From: Phycisphaerales bacterium
GTDB lineage: Bacteria > Planctomycetota > Phycisphaerae > Phycisphaerales > SM1A02
Direction of reading: 5' to 3'
Assembly: GCA_009691705.1 (NCBI GenBank)
Contig: SIAR01000005.1
Span: 19,482-83,481 of the forward strand
Length of the DNA stretch: 64,000 nucleotides
Shown: in pieces, positions 8,355 to 17,434 of the stretch
How positions within the stretch are numbered: the stretch's first letter is position 1
How the letters are laid out: each line of letters starts with the position of its first letter
Position numbers and translations under genes: made by a program
Notes under the pieces: model-generated
What the model was told of the DNA's origin: nothing
Database searches by the model: none
What the model saw: only the letters and a program-made list of their open reading frames with translations

Positions 8355-9814
8355 GAGAGCTCCTTCACCAGCGCGTCGAGATACTTTCGGCGTTGACGAA
8401 TGTCGCGAAAACCGATGTCCTTTCGCAGGATGCCAGAGCAGATTTCAGCGGCGTCGCGCGCATGGTGGGCGCTCTTCTCACTGCGCGCAAGCTCGATGAG
8501 CGAGAGCATCAAGTCATATCGAATGTCTTGCTCGCGTTCAGACTGTGTGACATCCATCGAGGCGATGGCGTCCTTGTATTCGCCGATCGCTTCGGTGTGC
8601 CATCCTGAAACTGCAAAGCAACGGCCGAGCATGTGAGCCGCAGCAACGCGCATCTTTGGTTCTTCTTTGGCGATCTGCAGGCATCCCATAGCTTCTTCGA
8701 ACTCGCCAAGTTCAAAGAGCAGTCGCCCGAGTTCAGATTTGATTGCACGGTCGGTCGGATAGACCGCCACGCGCTCGCGATATTCAGAAACTTGCAACTC
8801 GAGCACAGCCTTGCGAATGCGCACGACGTTTGTGTGCGCGGCCTCGTCGCTAGGGGCGTTCTTGGCGACTGCTTCAGCCGTCGAGAGTTGCCGTCCTGCC
8901 CGCATCAGTTTGATGTCGCCCGCGGCCATTTTGAAGCGATATTCCTTTGATGTCTCGTACGCAGCGAGGTAGACCCGATAGGCGAGCGATTCGTGCTCGG
9001 GCGTTCCCATGCGCCGCAGTGCAACGCAATACTTCTGAACGAGATCGGGGCTGGTCGGATTCGCATCGAAGTCGGTTCTGGTGCGTTCGAGGTTGCGCTC
9101 TTCGGTGCCTGCGCTTCCGGTGATCGCGTCTTTCTCGGCGAGCGCTTGTTGCTTCTCGAGATCTTTCACATTTCCGCGGAAGTTGCCTGGCCCACCTTCG
9201 CGGTCGTATCCGCCAGCATCGATCGCGCGCTGGGCAAGAATCTGTTTGAACTCGCGGTCGAGTTGGATGTCCGTTGGATCAGCCTTGATCGCCTGCTCGA
9301 CGCACAACTTCGCCTCCTCCCAGGAGCCGACGCCGATGAAGAGATCTTTGGCGCGCAGGAGAAGTTTCTTGTTTGGTTTGTCGCGCAGTGTCACAGAGAG
9401 CAGATTGAAAACCTTTGGACCGACCCACGCGCCGAACGATGGCTGCTCGGCCTTTGAGGCGGCGGTCATCATGTCGAGGGCACGGTCGAGATTGTTGAGG
9501 TCGCGCATCCACAAGAGTTCGGCGACGGCAAGGCGATCAGTGGGAAGCGGACCTTCGAGTGGGCGAATCTCACCGGCAGTCGCGGGCTTCCCACCATTGG
9601 CGTGAAACAACTTGGCGCACGCATACATCTCCTCGTGCACCATCAGGTCGGTTGGATCCCATTTCAGAGAGCTGGCGTAGTAGAAGAGCGCAACGTCGAA
9701 GGCGGATTGATCGCTGGCCTTCACGGCGCGCTCGACATATGGGCGCGCTTTCTCTGGGCAGGCAACGAACTTGACCTCGCCAGCGCTATCTTTCTTTTTC
9801 CAAGGGAGAATCAC
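8351..9814 (-). CDS. TPR-repeat protein
   Basis: A 487-residue, mainly helical protein without signal peptide begins at GTG with MILPWKKKDS. TPR-like helical pairs are recognisable in several places: SAFDVALFYYASSLKWDPTD near residue 40, SWEEAKLCVEQAIKADPTD near 165, and AIKSELGRLLFELGEFEEAM near 360. A central charged segment (DREGGPGNFRGNVKDLEKQ) looks like a linker. Such proteins are scaffolds; no enzymatic motif is visible. It is translationally coupled to kdsB, but a role in LPS synthesis is only a guess. Confidence 0.75.
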   Translation of the reverse strand: MILPWKKKDSAGEVKFVACPEKARPYVERAVKASDQSAFDVALFYYASSLKWDPTDLMVHEEMYACAKLFHANGGKPATAGEIRPLEGPLPTDRLAVAELLWMRDLNNLDRALDMMTAASKAEQPSFGAWVGPKVFNLLSVTLRDKPNKKLLLRAKDLFIGVGSWEEAKLCVEQAIKADPTDIQLDREFKQILAQRAIDAGGYDREGGPGNFRGNVKDLEKQQALAEKDAITGSAGTEERNLERTRTDFDANPTSPDLVQKYCVALRRMGTPEHESLAYRVYLAAYETSKEYRFKMAAGDIKLMRAGRQLSTAEAVAKNAPSDEAAHTNVVRIRKAVLELQVSEYRERVAVYPTDRAIKSELGRLLFELGEFEEAMGCLQIAKEEPKMRVAAAHMLGRCFAVSGWHTEAIGEYKDAIASMDVTQSEREQDIRYDLMLSLIELARSEKSAHHARDAAEICSGILRKDIGFRDIRQRRKYLDALVKELS

Positions 9815-9933
9815 TGTGGTTTGTCTCGGGTGGGGTTGAGCCTTTGAAGAGTACTGGATCGGTTGGTGATTCGCCGCGGCGATCCTCTTCGAAGCGAATC
9901 TCGATTAGCCTTGTCCACCATCGGCTGACACCT

Positions 9934-10443
9934 ATGCGAACTATCGTGATGCATCCTCACCCTGCTCTACGCAGCCGCGCCCTGCCCGTTGCCAAGATTG
10001 ATGCGTCGATTGAGACGTTGGTGGGTGAGATGATTCAGACGATGCACGACGAGGGGGGCATCGGGCTCGCAGCGCCTCAGATTGGCGTCTCCAAGCGCGT
10101 CTTTGTAACGGTCGGCGAATCAGAGGATGGCGGCGACGAGCGGGTCTTTATCAATCCAAAGTTTTTGCTGATCGATGGGCTGCTTGAGGCATCCGAAGAG
10201 GGGTGTCTGAGTTTGCCAGAGATTCGTGGATCGGTGCGCCGCCAGCCGCATGCTGTGATCGAAGCAACTGGGCTCAATGGAGAAATTTTCACCATGGAAA
10301 GCGCTGAATTGATGGCGCGCTGTTGGCAGCACGAAGTGGATCACCTTGATGGGATCTTGATCATCGATCGGATGTCGCCAATCGATCGGCTTGTCAATCG
10401 CAAGCGGCTTCGAGCCCTCGAAGCAGCGCAGGAGTCGGAGTGA
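9934..10443 (+). CDS. def: Peptide deformylase
   Basis: From the ATG at 9934 the protein has 169 residues and all three deformylase motifs: GGIGLAAPQIG at 41-51, EGCLSLP at 89-95 (Cys is a metal ligand), and QHEVDH at 132-137 (His ligands and catalytic Glu). It removes the formyl group from nascent proteins at the ribosome. The frame is open further upstream, but the earlier segment is Ser/Arg-rich and unlike the family, so the internal ATG is preferred. It is coupled to fmt, the enzyme that adds the formyl group, through a 4-nt overlap. Confidence 0.93.
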   Translation: MRTIVMHPHPALRSRALPVAKIDASIETLVGEMIQTMHDEGGIGLAAPQIGVSKRVFVTVGESEDGGDERVFINPKFLLIDGLLEASEEGCLSLPEIRGSVRRQPHAVIEATGLNGEIFTMESAELMARCWQHEVDHLDGILIIDRMSPIDRLVNRKRLRALEAAQESE

Positions 10444-11456
10444 GTTGCTCGCCCGATTCGCGAATCGACCAGAGTCGAACCGGGGTCGTGTTGCTTGGGA
10501 GTGGGGATTTTTCAGTCGCTCCATTTGAAGCGTTGCGCGCGCGAGCCGCAGAGATCGGCATCGAGATTCGCCTCGTCGTTTCGCAGCCTGATCGTCCGGC
10601 GGGTCGCGGTCGTATTGAGCAGCCCACGCCAGTGAGCCGTTGGGCGGCTGCGCACGGGCTGGCCGTGATCCGGCCAGCGAATGTGAATGCGCCGGAAGTG
10701 CTCGAGAAGATTCGATCACTGCGCGCGGGTCTCTTTGTGGTCGTGGCCTTTGGACAGAAACTTTCGCCCGAACTCTTGCACGGGGTTGGGGCGATCAACC
10801 TGCACGGATCGCTTCTGCCCGCCTGGCGGGGGGCTGCGCCGATTCAGCGCTCATTGATGGCTGGCGACGCGAAAGTCGGCGTGAGCGTGATTGAAGTTGG
10901 CGAGAGGATGGACGCTGGCGGAATCTTCGCGACCGCTGAAACGACGCTCATTCAAGGGGAAACGGCCGGCGAATTGCATGATCGACTGTCGCTGCTGGGA
11001 GTCGAGCCACTGGTGAAAGTTGTAGCGCAGTGGATCGGTGGAGCACGCGGCACCCGCGCCCAAGACGAGTCGCTCGTGACGCGGGCACGAAAACTCTCCC
11101 GCGCAGATGCATGGGTCGATTTCACGCGCCCTGCCAGCGAGGTGAGCGCACGCATCAACGGATTGAGTCCATGGCCAGGAGTCGACGCGATGATCGCTGG
11201 CCACTCGGTTCGGATACTTCGTGCGCGCATCGCCCAACCACTCGCTCCAACTTGCGAGGGCAGGATCGCAAGTGTTGGCGAGATCGCCAGCGACGGATCT
11301 GTCGGCTGCGGATCGGGCGCGGTCGAACTTCTCGAGGTTCAAGCACCGGGAAGTCGCGCCGTCACCCTGGCATCATTTCTCAATGGACGGCGACTCGCTG
11401 CTGGTGCGCGGGTCGAGTCGCCGGCGAAACCGACCGAGGGCGGCGGGCAGGCGTGA
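10440..11456 (+). CDS. fmt: Methionyl-tRNA formyltransferase
   Basis: A 338-residue protein from GTG, overlapping the def stop (GTGA). The formyltransferase core is clear: GSGDFSVAPFEALR at the start, QPDRPAGRGR, VVVAFGQKL, and the active-site stretch INLHGSLLPAWRGAAPIQR with catalytic Asn/His, followed by MDAGGIF. The C-terminal OB-like domain begins near residue 210 (RADAWVDF, INGLSPWPG). It formylates initiator Met-tRNA with 10-formyl-THF. The last ~40 residues are Ala/Arg/Gly-rich. Confidence 0.94.
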   Translation: MSCSPDSRIDQSRTGVVLLGSGDFSVAPFEALRARAAEIGIEIRLVVSQPDRPAGRGRIEQPTPVSRWAAAHGLAVIRPANVNAPEVLEKIRSLRAGLFVVVAFGQKLSPELLHGVGAINLHGSLLPAWRGAAPIQRSLMAGDAKVGVSVIEVGERMDAGGIFATAETTLIQGETAGELHDRLSLLGVEPLVKVVAQWIGGARGTRAQDESLVTRARKLSRADAWVDFTRPASEVSARINGLSPWPGVDAMIAGHSVRILRARIAQPLAPTCEGRIASVGEIASDGSVGCGSGAVELLEVQAPGSRAVTLASFLNGRRLAAGARVESPAKPTEGGGQA

Positions 11457-12610
11457 TGCAGGTGCCATCCACTTTGAATGATCTTGCGGCAAGCGAACTC
11501 GAGTATCCACTCGATGCTTCGCTGATCGCCACGAACCCCGCCGATCCGCGCGACCAAGCGCGGATGCTCGTCTTTCATCAGAAGTCGGGTCGGGTGGAAC
11601 ATCGAAAAGTGGCTGATTTACAGGAGTATCTGCCGGCGGGGAGCGCGTTGATCGTCAACCAAACGCGGGTCGCACCACTGCGCTTTGTTGCGCGCCGACT
11701 CAGTGACGGGCGCGAGACGGAAGGACTCTTCTTGTGGCGCGCTGCCGATGAGCGTTGGGCTGCGCTGATCAAGGGATCGAAGAAGTTTCATCCTGGTGAT
11801 GTGCTCGAACTCTGTCCAGCAGCGGAAAGCGCTGGGTCGGAGCGTGATCGAATCACACTGCATTCGCGGCGCGATATGCACTGGGAGGTCGCGCTCGCCT
11901 CAGGGAGTGATGCGGCGCGAATATGGGAGCGTTCTGGTCGCATCCCAATTCCGCCCTACATCTTGCAAGCGCGGCGAGCGGCAGGGGTGACAGGCGGTGA
12001 TGAGAGTCTCGACCGATCGCAGTATCAGACTGTCTTCTCGCAAGAGTCAGAGTTGCCGAGTTGTGCCGCTCCCACAGCGGGATTGCATTTCACGAACGAG
12101 TTGTTGTCGCGCATCGCGGCGCAAGGCGTGGAGCGCATCGCGATCGAGTTGCAGGTTGGCACTGGAACGTTTCGTCCCGTCGACGCAGAACTGCTCAGTA
12201 AGCATCCCATGCACCATGAGCACTGCCGGATGAGTGCGCGCGACGCGCTGTTGCTTTCGGCGGTCAATCGCGACCTATCTCTTGTTGTAGGAACGACTTC
12301 GGTTCGGTTGCTCGAAAGCCTTCCCCACGACCTGCCACCTCAAATCGTTGCCGCTGCACAGGCGATGGTCGCCGCGGGGCATCCCGCAGGCACCGTCATG
12401 GACTTCGTAACCAACATTCTGATCACCCCTGGGTTTGAGTTTCAGTGGACGAAACGGCTACTCACAAACTTTCATCTGCCGCGCTCGACCCTGCTGGCAT
12501 TGGTCGGTGCGATGGTCGGTCTCGACCAACTGAAAGAGCTCTACGCGCTCGCCCAAAGTGAGCGTTACCGCTTCTACTCATTTGGTGACGCAATGCTGGT
12601 TCAGCCTTGA
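11456..12610 (+). CDS. queA: S-adenosylmethionine:tRNA ribosyltransferase-isomerase
   Basis: The ATG at 11456 shares one base with the fmt stop (TGATG). The 384-residue product shows the QueA order: LDASLIATNPADPRDQAR near the start, ALIVNQTRVAPLRF, then SCAAPTAGLHFT, GTGTFRPVDAE, and the C-terminal TNFHLPRSTLLALVGAM. QueA transfers the ribosyl moiety of AdoMet to preQ1-modified tRNA to give epoxyqueuosine. It is slightly longer than the usual ~350 residues. A QueD-like gene lies at 52 kb, so parts of the queuosine pathway sit in two places in this window. Confidence 0.94.
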   Translation: MQVPSTLNDLAASELEYPLDASLIATNPADPRDQARMLVFHQKSGRVEHRKVADLQEYLPAGSALIVNQTRVAPLRFVARRLSDGRETEGLFLWRAADERWAALIKGSKKFHPGDVLELCPAAESAGSERDRITLHSRRDMHWEVALASGSDAARIWERSGRIPIPPYILQARRAAGVTGGDESLDRSQYQTVFSQESELPSCAAPTAGLHFTNELLSRIAAQGVERIAIELQVGTGTFRPVDAELLSKHPMHHEHCRMSARDALLLSAVNRDLSLVVGTTSVRLLESLPHDLPPQIVAAAQAMVAAGHPAGTVMDFVTNILITPGFEFQWTKRLLTNFHLPRSTLLALVGAMVGLDQLKELYALAQSERYRFYSFGDAMLVQP

Positions 12611-12655
12611 AGCGCGACGACGAGAAATGCCGATACTGGAGGTGCGGATTCGTGC

Positions 12656-14182
12656 ATGAAGTTGTCTCATCTCATCGCCAATGTGGACGGCGTCTCGGTC
12701 TTGCGCTCGGTTGATCCGACAGTGCTATCTGTCACGGATGACTCGCGGCAAGTCGCGCCCGCGACGCTATTCATCGCCCGCGCCGGGAGCAAAAGAAACG
12801 GGCTCGATTTCATCGCCGATGCCGTCGCGCGCGGAGCAGTCGCGGTCTGCGTTGATGCCAGTGTTGATCTCAACGGGGTGATCGCCCAGTGTGGGAGGGG
12901 TGGTGAAGGTGTTGCGATTCTGCTTGCGAGCGACGCCAATCGCGCTGCCCTGGCGCTTGCGCAGTCGTTTCACAGATTTCCCACCCGTGCGATGCGCATG
13001 ATCGGCATCACTGGCACCAACGGAAAGACAACGACTGCATTTCTCACCCAGCATCTCATCAACCATTCGGGTGTGAAGTGTGGGCTTCTAGGAACGGTGC
13101 TCACCGATGATGGGTTAAGGCGCGAAGCGGCCGAATTGACGACTCCCGGCGGTACCGAACTCGCCTCGATCTTCGCGCGCATGGTGCGAAATCGCTGCGA
13201 ATGCGCGGCGATGGAAGTTTCGAGTCACGCACTCGATCAAGGACGCGTTGAAGGCATCGATTTCGCGGTGGGAGTTTTCACGAATCTCACGGGAGATCAT
13301 CTCGATTACCACCAAACGATGCAGGCCTACGGCGCGGCGAAGGCGAGACTTTTTCGCACGCTCTCGGCAGGTAGTTGCGCAGTCGTGAACGGCGATGATC
13401 CTGCGCACGAACAGATGGTGCGGGGATCGGCTGCGCGGGTGCTGCGCTGCAGCGCGCGCGATGAAAGTGCCGCGTGTTTTGTTGCGATTCAACGGGTGAC
13501 GCTTGGTTCGATGCGATTGCAACTGCGCGGTCCGTGGGGAGATCTCGAAGTCGATCTTCCAGCAATTGGACGGCACAACGCGATGAACGCTCTGCAAGCA
13601 ACGGCAGCGGCTTGGTCGGTCGGGGTCGATGCGCGCGCGCTTGCGAGCGGACTCGCGGGAGCGATCGCCCCTCCAGGGCGGCTTGAACCAGTCACGCCAC
13701 CGAACGCCCCCTTCGCCGTGCTCGTTGACTACGCCCATACCGATGACGCGCTCTTGAACGTGCTCACGGCAGTGCGTCCCGTCGTGACCGATGGACGGTT
13801 GATCGTGGTCTTTGGATGCGGCGGCGACCGTGACCGCACGAAACGTCCCCGCATGGCGCACACCGCAGTCTCGCACGCCGACCACGTGATCATCACGAGT
13901 GACAATCCAAGAACCGAATCTGCGCAGGCGATCATCACCGAGATTTTCAGTGGGATTCCAGCCCATTGCGCCGCAACGGTCGAGCGGGAGTGTGACCGTG
14001 CCACGGCGATACGAACGGCGATAGCGATGGCGAGACCAGGCGACCTCGTCTTGATCGCGGGCAAGGGCCACGAGGACTATCAGATCATCGGGAAGCAGAA
14101 GTTTTCATTTGACGATCGCATCGAAGCGCGGGCAGCGCTTGCGGCGCTAGCGACGCGAACCATTCAAGGAGTTTCAACATGA
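12656..14182 (+). CDS. murE: UDP-N-acetylmuramoyl-L-alanyl-D-glutamate--2,6-diaminopimelate ligase
   Basis: A 508-residue Mur ligase. The ATP-binding loop is GITGTNGKTT (around residues 117-126), followed by TTPGG, EVSSHALDQGR and FTNLTGDHLDYH. DNPRTE at 416-421 is the motif that distinguishes meso-diaminopimelate-adding MurE from lysine-adding forms, so the stem peptide should contain DAP. Acts in the cytoplasm on the UDP-MurNAc-dipeptide. Its stop overlaps the murF start (ATGA). A 45-base gap separates it from queA, with no terminator seen, so the whole block from def could be one transcript. Confidence 0.95.
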   Translation: MKLSHLIANVDGVSVLRSVDPTVLSVTDDSRQVAPATLFIARAGSKRNGLDFIADAVARGAVAVCVDASVDLNGVIAQCGRGGEGVAILLASDANRAALALAQSFHRFPTRAMRMIGITGTNGKTTTAFLTQHLINHSGVKCGLLGTVLTDDGLRREAAELTTPGGTELASIFARMVRNRCECAAMEVSSHALDQGRVEGIDFAVGVFTNLTGDHLDYHQTMQAYGAAKARLFRTLSAGSCAVVNGDDPAHEQMVRGSAARVLRCSARDESAACFVAIQRVTLGSMRLQLRGPWGDLEVDLPAIGRHNAMNALQATAAAWSVGVDARALASGLAGAIAPPGRLEPVTPPNAPFAVLVDYAHTDDALLNVLTAVRPVVTDGRLIVVFGCGGDRDRTKRPRMAHTAVSHADHVIITSDNPRTESAQAIITEIFSGIPAHCAATVERECDRATAIRTAIAMARPGDLVLIAGKGHEDYQIIGKQKFSFDDRIEARAALAALATRTIQGVST

Positions 14183-15636
14183 CGTCTGAACCTGTGTGCG
14201 CCGACCGTGGTTTCATGACACCACAAGAGTTGCGCGTGTCGGTCGCAGGCAGGTGGGCCGTCGCGCCAGCATCGTCGGACCCAACGCGGGGGGTCGGAAC
14301 TGATACACGGTGCGATCTCTCTGGCCGAGTCTTCTTTGCATTGCATGGCGATCGTCACGATGCGCACGATCACTTGCTCGAGGCGGTGCGGGCAGGCGCG
14401 CGCATTCTGGTCGTTGAAGAGTCGAAGTGGCGCCGCATTCGATTGACAACGACCCAACCATGCGCAGTGCTCGTCGTGCCAGAGACGCGCGCGGCATTGC
14501 AGGCGGCCGCCGCGGCGTGGCGCCAAATGCTCACTGGAACCCGCGTTTTTGGCATCACCGGCAGTGCTGGAAAGACAACGACCCGTCGACTCATCGAGGG
14601 AGTGCTTGCGACCGAGTTTCAGGGATCGGCGAGCCCAAAGAGTTTCAACAATGACGTTGGCGTTCCAATCACGCTCTGCGGCGGACGGCGCGGCGACCAT
14701 TACCTCTTGGCAGAGATCGGCATGAATGCGCCGGGCGAAATCGCGATGCTCAGCGCACTTGCGAAGCCTGACGTGGCAGTTGTGACGATGGTTGGCCGCG
14801 CTCACCTCGAAGGTCTTGGATCGGTCGACGCGATCATGCGCGAGAAGTTTTCACTGGTTTCAGCGCTCAGCGCAGGAGGACTCGCCGTCGTGCGCGGCGA
14901 CAATTCGTTGTTGGATGCTGCGCTTGAGGGAGCACTGCCCGCGGGAGTGCGCGTGATTCGCTTCGGCGAGGGTGTGGCAAACCATGTTCGACTGCAACGG
15001 CGCACGCCGCGGGTGGGTGGCGGACAACACCTCGACATCGTCGCGTGTGGCCGCAGTTTCGCGGTGGAGTTGGCGCTCGAAGGGGCACACAACGCTATCA
15101 ACGCGCTCGCAGCGATCGCGATGGGAATCGACAGTGGGCTTTCGGATCAGCAGATATCGCGTGGGCTGGCGAGCGTGCGTCCCAGCGAGATGCGCTTCGT
15201 GCGGCAGCAGTTTGGCGATCTCACGATTTACAACGACGCGTACAACGCGAATCCAGACGCGGTGCTCGCGGCGCTCTCGACTTTCACAGAGCTTGTGGGT
15301 TGCGCTCAACGCCGCGTTGTCGTGCTCGGAGACATGCTCGAGCTCGGAGCACAAGCGCCCGCCCTGCATGAAGAGATCGGTCGCGCAGTTGCGCGCGGAG
15401 TCGGTGGAAGCGCTCCCGATGTCGCGATCTTTGTAGGACCACTGGCAGCCCACGCCGCAGCGGCCTGTCGAAGTGTTGGCGGGTGCAAGGTGGTTCAAGT
15501 CGCAGAGTTGAATCCGCTTGGTGTCAGTCGGGTCGTAAGCGAATTCGCGACGGGTGATGCGATCCTATTGAAGGGATCGCGCGGTGCGGCGCTCGAGCGA
15601 CTGCTCGCATCTCTCCAAGAGCGACTGGCTGCCTGA
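14179..15636 (+). CDS. murF: UDP-N-acetylmuramoyl-tripeptide--D-alanyl-D-alanine ligase
   Basis: A 485-residue Mur ligase with GVGTDTRCDLSGRVFFAL at the N-terminal UDP-binding domain, the P-loop GITGSAGKTTTR, SFNNDVGVPITL, LLAEIGMNAPGEI and, in the C-terminal domain, YNDAYNANPDAVLAAL, which is highly characteristic of MurF. It adds D-Ala-D-Ala to the UDP-MurNAc-tripeptide made by MurE. It is coupled on both sides: a 4-nt overlap with murE and a 1-nt overlap (TGATG) with mraY. Confidence 0.95.
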   Translation: MTSEPVCADRGFMTPQELRVSVAGRWAVAPASSDPTRGVGTDTRCDLSGRVFFALHGDRHDAHDHLLEAVRAGARILVVEESKWRRIRLTTTQPCAVLVVPETRAALQAAAAAWRQMLTGTRVFGITGSAGKTTTRRLIEGVLATEFQGSASPKSFNNDVGVPITLCGGRRGDHYLLAEIGMNAPGEIAMLSALAKPDVAVVTMVGRAHLEGLGSVDAIMREKFSLVSALSAGGLAVVRGDNSLLDAALEGALPAGVRVIRFGEGVANHVRLQRRTPRVGGGQHLDIVACGRSFAVELALEGAHNAINALAAIAMGIDSGLSDQQISRGLASVRPSEMRFVRQQFGDLTIYNDAYNANPDAVLAALSTFTELVGCAQRRVVVLGDMLELGAQAPALHEEIGRAVARGVGGSAPDVAIFVGPLAAHAAAACRSVGGCKVVQVAELNPLGVSRVVSEFATGDAILLKGSRGAALERLLASLQERLAA

Positions 15637-16838
15637 TGCTTTACAACCTCACCGTTGCAGCGCAGAGTTGGCTCGATGATCGCGGTCTGTCGTGGCTGGT
15701 GATGGTGATGTATCAGCTCGAGTTTCGCGCTCTCTTTGCGGGATTACTCGCCTTTGTGTTGGTGCTCTCATTTGGACCGCGCATCATTGGTTGGCTCGCG
15801 AAGCGCAGGATTGGCGACACTCCTGAGTTCGGCAACGATGGAGTCAACAAGTTGATGGAGAGCCGCGCCGGCACGCCCACGATGGGAGGCCTCATCATTT
15901 TGGGAGCATTGCTGGCGAGCACGCTGCTGCTGAGCGATGTGATGCACAATCGATACATCCACCTCGGAATCATCGTGGTGCTTTGGTTGGGCATGGTCGG
16001 TGGCTTCGATGATTGGCTGAAACTTACGCAGAGTCGTCGATCGTCCGGCACCCGCGATGGTCTAGTTGCGTGGGAGAAACTGCTCTTTCAACTCGGGCTT
16101 GGACTGGTCGTTGGATTCTTTCTCTTTCGAGCGAGTGGGCTCGATGACGCGCACGTCTTGAACTTGCCGTTTCAACGCACATACGTTCCGACCCCCTCAA
16201 TCGAGACGATCATTCAGCCTCCTGCGCTTTCGAGTGGCGTGGTCGTGCTCGGCATCGGGCTCTTCACGATGCTCACAATGATCTGGATTGCCGGCGTTTC
16301 AAATGCGGTCAACATCACCGATGGGATGGATGGTCTCGCCACCGGCACGCTCATCATCGCGAGCCTTGCGATGATGGCGCTCGTGTGGATTGCTGGCAGT
16401 CCGCGCGCCGCATATTTTCTGATGGTTCCGAGTGTGGCTGGCACAGGTGAGTTGATGGTGATGGCAGGCGCGATGGCGGGAGCTTGCCTTGGATTCCTCT
16501 GGTTCAACTGCAGTCCGGCCCGCATCTTTATGGGGGATACGGGCAGCCTCGCACTGGGAGGACTGCTCGCATACATGGCGGTCGCGGTGCGGCAAGAGTT
16601 GCTGCTGCTCTTGATCGGCGGCATCTTTGTTCTTGAGATGGGAAGTGTGATTGCGCAAGTCTCGTGGTTCAAGTGGACGCGCCGAAAGTATGGAGAGGGA
16701 CGGCGCATTTTTCGGTGTACGCCGATTCATCATCACTTTCATCTCGGTGGATGGAAAGAGCAACAAGTTGTTGTGCGCTTCTGGCTGATCACTGTCGTCT
16801 TGACGATGGTGGCGCTCGTGAGCCTGAAGTTGCGCTGA
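15636..16838 (+). CDS. mraY: Phospho-N-acetylmuramoyl-pentapeptide-transferase
   Basis: A 400-residue polytopic membrane protein. It has the MraY landmarks: GTPTMGGL in the first cytoplasmic loop, the Asp pair in VGGFDDWLKL, NAVNITDGMDGLATG with the catalytic Asp, FMGDTGSLALGG, and the C-terminal HHHFHLGGWKE. It links phospho-MurNAc-pentapeptide to undecaprenyl phosphate, making lipid I. The murE-murF-mraY order is that of the dcw cluster, but murD, ftsW and murG do not follow; the next gene is on the opposite strand. Confidence 0.95.
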   Translation: MLYNLTVAAQSWLDDRGLSWLVMVMYQLEFRALFAGLLAFVLVLSFGPRIIGWLAKRRIGDTPEFGNDGVNKLMESRAGTPTMGGLIILGALLASTLLLSDVMHNRYIHLGIIVVLWLGMVGGFDDWLKLTQSRRSSGTRDGLVAWEKLLFQLGLGLVVGFFLFRASGLDDAHVLNLPFQRTYVPTPSIETIIQPPALSSGVVVLGIGLFTMLTMIWIAGVSNAVNITDGMDGLATGTLIIASLAMMALVWIAGSPRAAYFLMVPSVAGTGELMVMAGAMAGACLGFLWFNCSPARIFMGDTGSLALGGLLAYMAVAVRQELLLLLIGGIFVLEMGSVIAQVSWFKWTRRKYGEGRRIFRCTPIHHHFHLGGWKEQQVVVRFWLITVVLTMVALVSLKLR

Positions 16839-16843
16839 GCGTC

Positions 16844-17407
16844 TCAGTCGCCGTGCAGTTGGCGCAGGCGGGGTGAGAGGCGCAGCACAAGTTGCACCCG
16901 TTCAAACTCACGCACCCATTCGCCGAGCACTGTTGCGCTCTCATCCGGCGGGGGAACGGCTCTCGGCAGCTGACACGCTGCGCCGAGTTGATTTGCGGCG
17001 ATGTGCCTGTACCGACTTAGAGTGCGATCACCCAGGAGGTGGACGAATTCGAACTCTTCGCTGAGCCAGAGCACTGTCGGCACGCGATTGCCGCCCGCGA
17101 TGCGAACTTCGTTCGAGAGATCGGCGTGTTCATCGCGATCAAGAAAGACGAGGTCGACCATCGGGCACCTCTGCGCGATGACAGCAAGCATTGGACCCTG
17201 CACCGCGCAATCTCCGCACCAGAGTCCACTGAGGCACATGACGGGCATTCGGCGCGTGAATGAGGCAAGAAGTGACTGATCATCGGGTGGGAGTCGCAGC
17301 GCCGCGCCCTGACGGGTCCAGTTCGCCGCATGCGAGGGGCTCGTGGCGAGGTAGTCGGCGTACCCGAGTCCCTGCGCGTGTTTGGATTTGAGAAATGCGG
17401 CGAGCAT
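16844..17407 (-). CDS. Thioredoxin-fold protein (thioredoxin_9-like)
   Basis: A 187-residue protein without signal peptide. The redox motif is WCGDC inside CLSGLWCGDCAVQGPML, and the cis-Pro strand is NRVPTVLWLSE. The CGDC active site and the layout resemble the thioredoxin_9 family rather than classical WCGPC thioredoxins. It probably works as a cytoplasmic thiol reductant or oxidoreductase; the partner is unknown. It lies 27 bases downstream of the TolC-like gene on the same strand and may be co-transcribed. Confidence 0.75.
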   Translation of the reverse strand: MLAAFLKSKHAQGLGYADYLATSPSHAANWTRQGAALRLPPDDQSLLASFTRRMPVMCLSGLWCGDCAVQGPMLAVIAQRCPMVDLVFLDRDEHADLSNEVRIAGGNRVPTVLWLSEEFEFVHLLGDRTLSRYRHIAANQLGAACQLPRAVPPPDESATVLGEWVREFERVQLVLRLSPRLRQLHGD

Positions 17408-17434
17408 CAGCAGGATCGCGGGTGCATCGGGCTA

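Noticed and set aside
11030..11455. Upstream extension of queA inside fmt
   Set aside because: The extra 142 codons are an out-of-frame reading of fmt; QueA begins naturally at the ATG at 11456.
13115..14071. 318-codon open frame on the minus strand opposite murE
   Set aside because: It lies entirely inside murE, which has complete ligase motifs; the antisense product is Arg/His/Ser-rich with no recognisable domain, a usual shadow in GC-rich DNA.
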